64,000 nucleotides of DNA from Tubiluchus corallicola (lineage: Eukaryota > Priapulida > Priapulimorpha > Priapulimorphida > Tubiluchidae), in the NCBI GenBank assembly GCA_030141605.1, contig JAQGDQ010000163.1, positions 374,001 through 438,000 of the forward strand, in the 5' to 3' direction. The position numbers and the translations under genes were made by a program. The notes beneath the pieces were generated by a model that was not told where the DNA came from, ran no database searches, and saw nothing but the letters and a program-made list of their open reading frames with translations. Shown here in pieces: positions 1 through 10,968 of the stretch. Numbering within the stretch: the stretch's first letter is position 1; each line of letters starts with the position of its first letter.

Positions 1-460
1 CATTAGATGTGATGTATGAATTCTCAGAATCCATGCACCTGAGCAGCAGAAACTGCATGCATGTGTACAAATACATGATACAGGAGAATAAATATAACAA
101 GCTAGAAAACAACAAAAAACATTTTACACGTAAGCTGGATAAAATTAAAAGTAGAGGATATGACAGCAGCCTTTAGCAAGATCTCAGAAGCCATGCATCA
201 CAGACTTATTAAGTGTGGCAAATGAAAACCATAGATAACATTACGATAAATTTAGGTGAAATTTCATAAGTAATCAGTCAGTAAGTCAGTTAGTCAGCCA
301 GCCAGTCACTTAGTCATTAGCCCAATGATGTACACTGTACATTGTCTGCGGAAAGGTAATGCAAAATTTCTAGTCTCAGAAGTTGATCTTTCATTGCAAA
401 TTGGTTTGAAAAAGTGCACCCATAATTTGAATATTGAAACTGAATATTTTATTGAATCGC

Positions 461-889
461 TCAGCCAGTGTATCCTCATGTCACCGAACTCATTCAGCCA
501 GTGTATCCTCATGTCACCGAACTCATTCAGCCAGTGTATCCTCATGTCACCGAACTCACTCAGCCAGTGTATCCTCATGTCACCGAACTCACTCAGCCAG
601 TGTATCCTCATGTCACCGAACTCACTCAGCCAGTGTATCCTCATGTCACCGAATGCACTCAGCCAGTGTATCCTCATATCACCGAACTCATTCAGCCAGT
701 GTATCCTCATGTCACCGAACTCATTCAGCCAGTGTATCCTCATGTCACCGAACTCATTCAGCCAGTGTATCCTCATGTCACCGAACTCATTCAGCCAGTG
801 TATCCTCATGTCACCGAACTCATTCAGCCAGTGTATCCTCATGTCACCGAACTCACTCAGCCAGTGTATCCTCATGTCACCGAACTCAC
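461..889. repeat. 33-bp minisatellite, 13 units
   Basis: Thirteen head-to-tail 33-bp units, each beginning TCAGCCAGTGTATCC. They differ mainly by a T/C change near the unit end, plus single-base changes in the sixth and seventh units. The duplicated segment has only one unit at the same place (about 6030-6062). Because 33 is a multiple of three, several frames stay open through the array on both strands; I do not call these as genes. Confidence 0.97.
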
Positions 890-1993
890 TCACTCACCCA
901 TCTTCTCTCCCATATGCTCATCCGGGTCATCCCTTTCTCAGTGTCTAAGCTTTCATGCCTTTTCGTGATATGTAAACGTCAATAACATTACACTGAACTT
1001 AAATAAAATTTTATAGGTAATCAGTCAGTAAGTCAGTTTTGTCAATCAGCCAGTCACTCTGTGAGTCTCTGTCATTAATCAGTCAGTCTGCCAGTGATAC
1101 AAAAGTAGTGCCACAAGTCTGCAAAAAAGTGGTGCGAAATGTTTAAAGGGCGAGAAATTGAATTTTTGTTAATTTTTTTTGAAAAAAGAAAGATACATCC
1201 ACAAATAACAATTGACTTCCCACAAGAATATTACAGACACGTGCAATGTATCTGGGCAACTAATGTGGACAATTTCAGCAGAAAGTGATAGTGTGAGAGC
1301 AAGTAGAGAGAAAAACAACCAAGTGCTTATAAGCACTCTGCATACTCCACATTCTAATAAAAAACTTAACATTAACAATTAACAAACATCATTACTCATA
1401 TTAAAAGGAGTCTTTGTATAATAACGTTTACAAATCCTGTCTTTGTTTAGTCAAATTTCATCTATATAAGAATCAGATTGTCAAATGGTCAACATAGAAT
1501 TTAAGTGAGTTCTAAATTAAAACAATGTCATTATTGCAAAACAATGCTGCTCTGATTTCAAACACCAAAGACAGCCGATTAGTTTCAATGCAATGACATT
1601 TATTTTAGCAGTTAAACCTAAAGTGACACAAATTGTGTGAAATAAAAACAAAAAACCTCAAAGTAAGTATTCTAGCTTTTCAAACAATAAAATGTTTTCC
1701 AAGAGTTATATTTTCCCAATGAGTATTCAGTTCAATATTTTTTTATAATGAGCAAAAGAAAGAAATGCCATGACTGACACACAAAAAGTTGCTGTTTAGA
1801 TGTAATTGATATTTGTTTTTTCTTGTGAACCAAAACAAAGATATTTTTAACAATTCCACAGTGTGCTGCACCACACTTCAATAATTTATTTAATACTTCC
1901 TTTTTGATCCTTTATTATTTTCTTACATAGTTTTACTATTTTCTTTATTTTTTCATTTCATAATTCATTGTGACAAATGTTCAAGCATTCACA
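890..1993. other. Intergenic/5' region of lectin A
   Basis: Lies between the minisatellite and lectin A. It holds short runs of GTCAGT/CAGTCAGT and a perfect 16-bp palindrome at 1322-1337 (AGTGCTTATAAGCACT) that has a TATA-containing counterpart in the second copy. No further coding sequence seen. Confidence 0.5.
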
Positions 1994-4109
1994 ATGAACG
2001 TGGCATCAGTAACTGGCTTACTATTGCTGTTAATTACATTGCACGGCTTGAGAGCAGACACTGAAATGGTAAGTTAAAAAATATTTTTGTAAGGACAATA
2101 ACATAGAAACTCTCAAACAAATCGCTATTTATTTAAGATAAGATAAGATAAGATAAGATAAGATAAGATAAGATAAGATAAGATAAGATAAGATAAGATA
2201 AGATAAGATAAGATAAGATAAGATAAGATAAGATAAGATTTATTTTCATCGGTATGATATAAACAGTACATATTTGTAAAACATGAGCTTAAAGCTCGTA
2301 AACCGATATCAAACGTAATGTATATGAGTGATAACATGGTAATAATATGTACAGTACTTCTTAAAATCTTTTGGATGCCACCAGAGGTGATGGTACAAGA
2401 AAAATTTATGACTAGATGAGACAGTAAAAATTTTAGGCAGTAACATTTTCTGAAACTTACACAAAAAGCTATCTAGGCCAATAAAAAATTTTTCCCGTCA
2501 ACATTTCAGCATTGAATTACGACTTAGTAAAATTGGGAAGTTCGCTGAATTTACAAATAGCACATTTACATGATACACCAGTCCATGAGTTAATTAGACG
2601 TTTAAATTCCCCAAGATTCGCGGCCATTCCGAGACAGTTTGCTAATTCATTCCACAATGTGGGTACATAATAGGAGAAAACTTAAATATGTTTTCTTGTG
2701 CATCACACACCCTTCGTATAAAGTAATTGTTAGTATAAATTTTAAAACATTGTTTATCTGTTTATAAGTTGCTTTTACTTGCAAATCATTTTCTAGGATC
2801 AGACAGCATGTTGCCCAAACGGTTGGGAATATAATAAAGGACGTTGCTACATGTTTTCCCAAACTCAGATTCATTGGTGGGGAGCTGTGGTAAAGTGCAA
2901 AATAGCAGGAGGTGAATTGGCTACAGTTGAAACAGATGCAGAAAATCATTTCATAACGAATTATCTGGAAACTAATGGCAAGTAATATAATTTGTCTTAT
3001 TAATTAGTTTATGTCTACTATGGATAGGAGGCTCTGACTGATTGTGTGCTGACTAGTATGAGAATTCAGATCTGCTTTGGCCATATGGGTTGATAGCTCA
3101 AATAGCTATGAGTATGTCGCCCATTACCAAAAGGTTCTTGGCTCGAGTCCTGGTTGGTTCAAATTTCAGAGCTAAATTTAACTGTTAATAGAATAATACA
3201 TGTGAGAAAAGTGAAATTTTGTATAAAAATTTCTACCATTATATTTCTGTAGCAAGTTTTGATGTTGAAAATAAATGCAATGCAATCTGCCATGTGACAC
3301 ATCACATATTGTAAATTGGTAGAAACACGACAGACTGTTGTCATTTTTAACCACATGATATATTTAGAATTACATTTCTGGGCACAGACATTATAAAAAA
3401 TAAAATATACCAATTCTAAAGTGACATCATTTTTATTGATTCGAGAATGGTTTTCTTTTATTTGAATATGCGCAAATTCGAATACTTATTTAATCTTCGC
3501 CCGGTTTCACAATGTTATTATTAATCATCGTCACTAAAGCTATGTCCACGATGTCTTTAACTCGTTAACAAAGTCAAAGCTTTGAGAAAAAAAACCCTGG
3601 TTTAATAAATGCTGTCGATAGATTAGAATAGCGACACATCTGAATGCGTATCTAATGCTCCCAGAGATGCTAACACAGTTTCAGTATTTTAAGGTAAGGC
3701 GTTTGCATTTCTGAAATGTAAGGTAAAACTGCTGCTCCCAAAGGGATCCAGCAAAATGCACTCAAACCCATTTAACTCAATTCATTTCATTTCCATTTTG
3801 TCTAGCTAGACTTTCACATACTCTCTTAATTTAACCACATCATTCTTTTCTAAAGGATGGGGCAGTGCCTGGATTGGTGGAACTGACCAACACCAAGAAG
3901 GTGACTGGAGATGGGTGTCTAACGGTCTACCAGTCATTAGCAACAAGTTAGCTAACTCGCCTTTTGATAACGCGGGAGTATCCTATGATGATAGTACATC
4001 TAATAATGGTCAGCATTGTGCACGATACTGGAAAGAAAGAAATTACATCTGGGATGACGTTCAATGTATAACACATTATTACTATATCTGTGAAGCTGAT
4101 GCACAGTAG
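1994..4109 (+). CDS. Secreted C-type lectin-like protein A (3 exons)
   Basis: Exons 1994-2068, 2797-2977 and 3856-4109 join to 169 codons plus stop. Residues 1-20 are a signal peptide (NVASVTGLLLLLITLHG core), so the product is probably secreted. The rest is one long-form C-type lectin domain: Cys30/31 and Cys42 form the N-terminal loop pair, Cys59-Cys164 and Cys140-Cys156 the core pairs, with the family motif WIGG at 91-94. The sugar/calcium site is altered: SPFDN (120-124) stands where EPN or QPD is usual, and WDD (151-153) replaces WND, so calcium-dependent sugar binding is doubtful. Intron 1 is GT-AG; intron 2 must be GC-AG (G|GCAAGT donor), as only that donor keeps the frame. Ligand unknown. 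Confidence 0.88.
2136..2239. repeat. Pentanucleotide repeat (AGATA)n, about 20 copies
   Basis: An uninterrupted AGATA run of 104 bases, best read as the 3' tail of the LINE fragment. Each unit contains GATA, the core of GATA-factor sites. The corresponding tract in lectin B (7318-7335) has only three to four units. Confidence 0.97.
2136..2700 (-). mobile_element. 5'-truncated LINE fragment with (TCTTA)n tail, intron 1 of lectin A
   Basis: Read on the minus strand, about 2500-2670 encodes a typical LINE ORF2 C-terminus: TLWNEL, then GEFKRLINSWTG, then a Cys cluster CKCAIC, ending in a stop. It is followed by about 250 bases of 3' UTR ending AAATAAATC and a pentanucleotide tail. The tail, seen on the plus strand as AGATA, covers 2136-2239 with about 20 copies. 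The same insertion lies in lectin B, so it predates the duplication. Confidence 0.7.
3085..3160 (+). repeat. tRNA-like (possible SINE) remnant in intron 2 of lectin A
   Basis: A TAGCTC-containing A-box-like stretch near 3093 is followed at 3140-3150 by GGCTCGAGTCC, which differs by one base from the polymerase III B box. The ends do not pair as an acceptor stem, so it is more likely a tRNA-derived SINE head than a tRNA gene. Confidence 0.35.
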
Positions 4110-5271
4110 CGTACCATTACGGCCCCTCCTTGCAACTGTAAAGTATGTTAACAACTATTCTCATAACCACAGTTGATTATGCATCATTCTTGGTTTTAAC
4201 GAAATACGTGAAATTTAATGAAATTAAAATTATTTTCTAATGATTAACACTTTTTAGGCACAAAATATGTTATCTCCTTAAACCCATAAAATCGCTGATA
4301 AAGTGTGACACAAGAAACAGTAAACATTACCAGAATTTCGCAATGATGAACATAATCAAACCAATTTTTTAAATCAGGCAGTAGTCACCAATAGTTTAAA
4401 ACAATTCACGTGACAAACGGATTGGTTACATTAACTATGCACATCAAAGCAGATAACATCACAAAAGCAAGTTTATGATCTTCAAAGAAGACTAGTGAAG
4501 AAAGTATCTTCTACTAATTCCTCACAAGTATATGTAAGTGATGGTAAAAGTTGTTTCGCCTGCAAAACTACAATAAGCAATAATCGTTGCATCGACATCT
4601 TCAATTCAAAGTTTACAGATACTTGTATAGAACACTTGTTTAGCAATAAATTTTGTTTATTGGTGGCATTAAGGAGACGCTCTATTTGCAAATTTTAGAA
4701 AATAATTTAGAATTTCAAAATGATTCTCTTGAAGTCATTGAGTTATTATTTAGTTAGTTTTTTAAAGTATTTTAATGTTCAGTTTTATAGTTAACATTGC
4801 ACTTATATTTTTGGTTCAATTGTGTGTGATTTTTTTGATTTTTTTTTCAATTATTATTTGGACATACTTACAACGGCACAAGAACCAAACAAGTTTTCAC
4901 TTACGGTTCTTGCCATTAACTATCTGATGCTGTTATATCAAATCGATATTATTGATATTATTAACTGAATATTTTTCTCATTGTTTCTATATATTGTATA
5001 TTTGCGTTTCCAAATAAATAAACAATTTCAAAAAGATAAACTTTTGTGTATAAACCCAGGAAAGCTGTGGACTTACAAGGAATCTAAATAAGCTAATAGT
5101 GCTCAATGTCGAACGGACTATCCAACTACTTCTAGCTGTACCTAGTATAAGATTCTCTTTAAACTAAGATATATAAAAATTTGGCAAAAATGAGTTCATG
5201 TTAAATTTCTTATTTTTACAGGAATTTAAAAAACAATGATTAATTAGCCAAGGCTAGGTCCAGACCTTTAT
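4110..5271. other. 3' flank of lectin A
   Basis: AT-rich, no exon recognised. Candidate poly(A) signals occur, the clearest being AATAAA at 5013-5018, which is far from the stop codon. The duplicated segment has no counterpart of this stretch within the window. Confidence 0.4.
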
Positions 5272-5563
5272 GGCGTGTTTAGACGTAGAGACATCTCTCG
5301 CAACTTGTTGCACAACTTCTCACTAGGAGTACACTCGCACGCGTGAACGGCTAGGCAACTTCTCTTGCAACTTATTGCAAACTCAGCGAGAGTTACTGAG
5401 AGCTAACTTGCGACTTAAATTGTTCACACATGCGACTTTGCTCTCAGAGAGAAGTTGTGCAACAAGTCACCAGAGAAGATTCCAAGCCGTTCAATACAAG
5501 ACTTTACTCTCACTGAGAGTTGGGAAAGAAGTTGCGAAAGAAGCCTCTAAGTCTGAGTGTGCC
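5272..5563. mobile_element. Palindromic MITE-like element at the duplication boundary
   Basis: A 292-base element with imperfect terminal inverted repeats: the left end begins GGCGTGTTTAGACG, the right end read backwards begins GGCACACTCAGACTTAGAGG, and both continue to TCGCAACTT. Internal stretches around CAACTTGTTGCACAACTTCT also recur inverted. The second copy of the segmental duplication starts immediately at its right edge (ATTAGATGTGATG). No target-site duplication is obvious. Confidence 0.65.
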
Positions 5564-6493
5564 ATTAGATGTGATGTATGAGTTCTCAGAATCCAAGCAA
5601 CTAGCACTTGAGCAACAGAAACTGAATACATGTGTACAAATACATAATACATGAGAATAAATATAACAAGCTAGAAAACAACAAAAAATATTTTACACGT
5701 AAGCTAGATAAAATTAAAAGTAGAGGATATGACAGCAGCCTTTAACAAGATCTCACAAACCATGCATCACAGACTTATTAAGTGTGGCAAATGAAAACCA
5801 TTGATAACATTACGATGAATTTAGGTGAAATTTCATAAGTAATCAGTCAGTAAGTCAGTTAGTCAGCCAACCAGTCACTCAGTCATTAACCCAATGATGT
5901 ACGACAGACATAAAAACACAGAAAGGTAATGGAAATTTCTAGTCTCAGAAATTGATCTTTCACTGCAAATTGGTTGGAAAAAGTGCACCCATAATTTGAA
6001 TATTGAAACTGAATATTTTATTGAATCGCTCAGCCAGTGTATCCTCATGTCACCGAACTCACTCACTCACCCATCTTCTCTCCCATATGATCATCCGGGG
6101 TATCCCTTTCTCAGCGTCTACGCTTTCATGCCTTTTCGTGATATGTAAAGGTCAATAACATTACACTGAACTTAAATAAAATTTTATAGGTAATCAGTCA
6201 GTAAGTCAGTTTTGTCAATCAGCCAGTCACTCTGTGAGTCACTGTCATTAATCAGTCAGTCTGCCAGTGACACAAAAGTAGTGCCACAAGTCTGCAAAAA
6301 AGTGGTGCGAAATGTTTAAAGGGCGAGAAATTGAATTTTTATTAATTTTTTTTGAAAAAGAAAGATACATCCACAAATAACAATTGACTTCTCACAAGAA
6401 TATCACAGACAAGTGCAATGTATCTGGGCAACTAATGTGGACAATTTCAGCAGAAAGTGATAGTGTGAGAGCAAGTAGAAAGAAAAACAACCA

Positions 6494-6511
6494 AGTGCTT
6501 ATATAAGCACT
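6494..6511. promoter_or_regulatory. 18-bp palindrome with a TATA core, upstream of lectin B
   Basis: AGTGCTTATATAAGCACT is a perfect palindrome containing TATATAA. The duplicate at 1322-1337 lacks one central TA yet is still a perfect palindrome. It lies about 670 bases upstream of the start codon, so promoter use would need a long 5' leader or an untranslated exon. Confidence 0.35.
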
Positions 6512-7177
6512 CTGCATACTCCACGTTCTAATAAAAAACTTAACATTAACAATTAACAAACATCATTACTCATATTAAAAGGAGTCTGTGTATAATAACG
6601 TTTACAAATCCTGTCTTTGTTTAGTCAAATTTCATCTATATAAGAATCAGATTGTCAAATGGTCAACATAGAATTTAAGTGAGTTCTAAATTAAAACAAT
6701 GTCATTATTGCAAAACAATACTGCTCTGATTTCAAACACCAAAGACAGCCGATTAGTTTCAATGCAATGACGTTTATTTTAGCAGCTAAACCTAAAGTGA
6801 CACAAACTGTGTGAAATAAAAAACAAAAAACCTCAAAGTAAGTATTCTAGCTTTTCAAACGATAAAATGTTTTCCAAGAGTTATATTTTCCCAATAAGTA
6901 TTTAGTTCAATATTTTTTATAATGAGCAACAGAAAGAAATGCCATGACTGACACAAAAAGTTGCTGTTTAGATGTAATCGATATTTGATTTTTCTTGTGA
7001 ACCAAAACAAAGATATTTTTAACAATTCCACAGTATCATCTTTGTGCATGCTGCACCACACTTAAATAATTTATTTAATACTCCCTTTTTGATCCTTTAT
7101 TGTTTTCTTACATAGTTTTACTATTTTCTTTATTTTTTATTTCATAATTCATTGTTACAAATGTTCAAGCATTCACG

Positions 7178-8300
7178 ATGAACGTGGCATCAGTAACTGA
7201 CTTACTATTGCTGTTAATTACATTGCAAGGCTTGAGAGCAGACACTGAAATGGTAAGTTAAAAATATTTTTGTAAGGACAATAACATTGAACCTCTCAAA
7301 CAAATCACTATTTATTTAAGATAAGATAAGATAAGAAAATATTTATTTTCATCGGTATGATATAAACAGTACATATTTGTAAAACATGAGCTTAAAGCTC
7401 GTAAAGCGATATCAAACATAATGTATATGAGCGATAACATGGTAATAATATGTACTTCTTAAAATCTTTTGGATGCCACCAAAGGTATTGGTACAAGAAA
7501 AATTTATAACTACATGAAGATAGTAAAAATTGAGACAGTAAAAATTTTAGGCAGTAACATTTTCTAAAACTTACACAAAAAGCTATCTAGGCCAATAAAA
7601 ATTTTTCCCGCCAACATTTCAGCATTGAATTACGACTTAACAAAATTGGGAAGTTCGCTGAATTTACAAAGGGCACATTTACATGATACACCAGTCCATG
7701 AGTTAATTAGACGTTTAAATTCCCCAAGATTCTCGGCCATTCGGAGACAGTTTGCTAATTCATTCCACAATGTGGCTCCCTAATAGGAGAAAACTTAAAT
7801 ATGTTTTCTTGTGCGTCACACACCCTTCGTATAAAGTAACTGTTAGTATAAATTTTAAAACATTGTTTATCTGTTTATAAGTTGCTTTTACTTGCAAATC
7901 ATTTTCTAGGATCAGACAGCATGTTGCCCAAACGGTTGGGAATATAATAAAGGACGTTGCTACATGTTTTACGAAGCGCCTCTTCATTGGTGGGGAGCTG
8001 TGATAAAGTGCAAAATGGCAGGAAGTGAATTGGCTACAGTTGAAACTGATGCAGAAAATCAGTTCATTGTGAATTATTTAATAAATAATGGCAAGTATTA
8101 TATTTTACTAAATACATTTATATGCGATGGATGACAGGCAGTGATCTGTTCGAGGATTTAGTTCCTTGCTGCCATCCATGCCATGGCACACAGTGGTAGG
8201 CACAACCTTCATACTCATTATAGCTATAAAATTTTACTGTTTACTTTCTACTCATGTATTTATTTCTTGTGCCTAATAAATAATAATAATAATAATAATA

Positions 8301-8335
<35 letters not shown>

Positions 8336-8387
8336 AATAATGATAATGATGATGATGATAATAATAATAATAATAATAATAACGATG

Positions 8388-8452
<65 letters not shown>

Positions 8453-10934
8453 TAGCCAAACCCCACAAAAAGAATTTTGTGCACAAATCAACACGCAACC
8501 CACACCACACCACTCCACCACATCACACCGCACTGCACCACACCATACCACTCCACCTCATCGCACCACACAATACCACCACACCGCACGGCACCACACC
8601 ATACCACCTACACACCACACCACCCACACCATACCACTCCACCACATCACACCACACTGCACCACACCATACCATTGCACCACCCACACCATAATACTCC
8701 ACCACATCACACCGCACTGCACCACACCATACCACTGCACCACCCACCCACACACCATACCACCCACACCATAATACTCCACCACATCACACCGCACAGC
8801 ACCACACCATAACACCACACTGCACCATACCACTCCACCACATCACACCACACCGCACAACACCATACCACTGCAGCACACCGCACCACCCACACACCAC
8901 ACCACACCATACGACTCCACCACATCACACCACACTGCACCACCCACACCACACCACCCACACCATAATACTCCACCACATCACACCACACTGCACCACA
9001 CCATAACACCACACTGCACCACAACAACCAACCACCCACCCACACACCACGCCACCCACTCCATACCACACTACCCACACCACACACCACACACCGTATC
9101 ACCCCACCACACCATCCATAGCACAACACACAAAACACACCACCACCACACCACATCAAATCCACCACCTCACGTGGTGATCATGATGATGATGGTGGCA
9201 ATGATGATGACACCTATAGCACAAGCACCAACAACACAGCATTACAACAAAACCATTCCAAACATTTTTCACAAAGTTGAAACTATGTGCTATAATATAA
9301 TAAATAACAAAGGCCCCGCAAAAGATTTTGCGTAAAAAACCACGTGTAATCAATAATCCTACCTAGTCCTCATTTATAACACAAAGCCCTTAACATCGTG
9401 CCTACTGTTTGTTTAACTAACGCAAAGCCTGTAGCTTTTACTGAATTAAAGCTATAAGCAGAGTAGAGTACAATGGATGACGTCAGAACAATGCCTTTGC
9501 GTCAGCAATTTTCTAAGCGAAAATTGCCGAAAATGGAACCTCTAATTAACTCGTCGGTACTTCTCTCGATGGACCTGCCCTAACATATAGCCTACATCAT
9601 CGTGTAGCCCTGTCCTTCCTCTTTCTAAAGAGCCGTATATCTCCTTCCGAAAGTCCCACCAGGCGCCGCTAGAACGTTTTTTCCGCAGGCTGTTTGGTCA
9701 AAATTTCGAAAAAATCGCGAGTTGGGTCCGGGAAAACGCCCGTTGCGGGACACCGTGGCCCTCTCGCGAATTCAAAATAGGCCTATGACACCCATCGCTG
9801 AACGGGCTATCTATCCATACCCAGCACCACCCTCGGCCCATTCCAGTTCTCCACATCTCAGCCGTATAACTTTTGCAAAAAACGGCCGAAAAATGGCCAT
9901 TTTTGGAGGTTTTTCGCCCCCCGTTTCTCCCGGTGGGCCCGATTCGAAAAATAAACCCCCAATGAGACGACACTAGATCGAGACCTTTCGTTTGATGTAT
10001 AGATCGCCGCAAATGGTGCCCTCGTCCGGGCTGTAGCCTCGAATCTTATATATAAATAAATATACCAAGAATATTAATATATAGACTAGCAAAGCCCCCG
10101 CAAAAGATTTTGCGTATAAATACACGTGTAATCAATAATATGCGAACATCCTACACAGTCCTCATTTATAACACAAAGCCCGTAACATCATGCCTACTGT
10201 TTGTTTAACTAACGCAAAGCCTGTAGCTTTTTGCTGAATTAAAGTTATAAGCAGAGTAGAGTACAATGGATGACGTCAGAACAATGCCTTTGCGTCAGCA
10301 GTTTTCTAAGTGAAAATTGCCGAAAATAGAACTCCTAATTAACTCGTTGATACTCCTCTCGGTGGACCTGCCCTAAAATATAACCCACATCATCGTGTAG
10401 CCCTGTCCTTCCTCTTTGCAAAGAGCTATATGTCTCCTTCCGAGAATCCCACCAGGCGCCGCTAGAACGTTTTTTCCGCATGCTGTTTGATCAAAATTTC
10501 GAAAAAATCGCGAGTTGGGTCCGGAAAAACGCCCGTTGCGGGACGCCGTGGCCCTCTCGGGAACTCTAAATAGGCCTATGACACCCACCGCTAAACGGGC
10601 TATCTATCCACACCCAGCACCACCCTCGACCCGTTCCCGTTCTCTACATCTCAGCCGTATAACTTTTGCAAAAAACGGCCGAAAAATGGCCATTTTTGGA
10701 GGTTTTTCGCCTCCCGTTCCTCCCGGTGGGCCCGATTCGAAAAATAAACCCCCAATGAGACGACACTAGATCGAGACCTTTCGTTTGATATATAGATCGC
10801 CGCAAATGGTGCCCTCGTCCGGGCTGTAGCCTCGAATCTTATATATAAATAAATATATATATTAAGATACCAAGAATATTAATATAAGAGTATAGATAAT
10901 AATAATGATAATAATGATAATAATAATGGTGATG

Positions 10935-10968
<34 letters not shown>

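Larger units (their letters stand above)
1..4109. repeat. Tandem segmental duplication, copy 1 (contains lectin A)
   Basis: The window opens inside a segment that recurs near 5562. From there to about 8090 the two copies match almost base for base (minisatellite flank, promoter region, lectin exon 1, the LINE fragment in intron 1, exon 2), with an offset of about 5.56 kb early on that shrinks where copy 1 carries longer repeats. Homology also returns in intron 2 (about 3170-3330 against 11160-11320). The true left edge is outside the window. Confidence 0.85.
5562..8100. repeat. Tandem segmental duplication, copy 2 (contains lectin B)
   Basis: Near-identical to bases 1 to about 2990, apart from contraction of the 33-bp minisatellite (1 unit against 13), contraction of the AGATA tail, and scattered substitutions and small indels. 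Confidence 0.9.

Noticed and set aside
306-985. Four overlapping repeat-peptide frames over the minisatellite
   Set aside because: Product of a 33-bp unit; no start context, signal or homology, and the duplicate locus has only one unit.
3085-3160. A tRNA gene in intron 2 of lectin A
   Set aside because: B box is good but no acceptor stem pairing; kept only as a possible SINE head.
8183-9168. Long poly-Asn/Ile/Tyr and His/Thr/Pro frames on both strands
   Set aside because: Pure microsatellite and satellite translation; open in many frames at once.
9698-10769. Three similar frames of 71-104 residues in the 0.8-kb duplicated unit
   Set aside because: Open on both strands, different frames in the two copies, no recognisable domain; treated as repeat.
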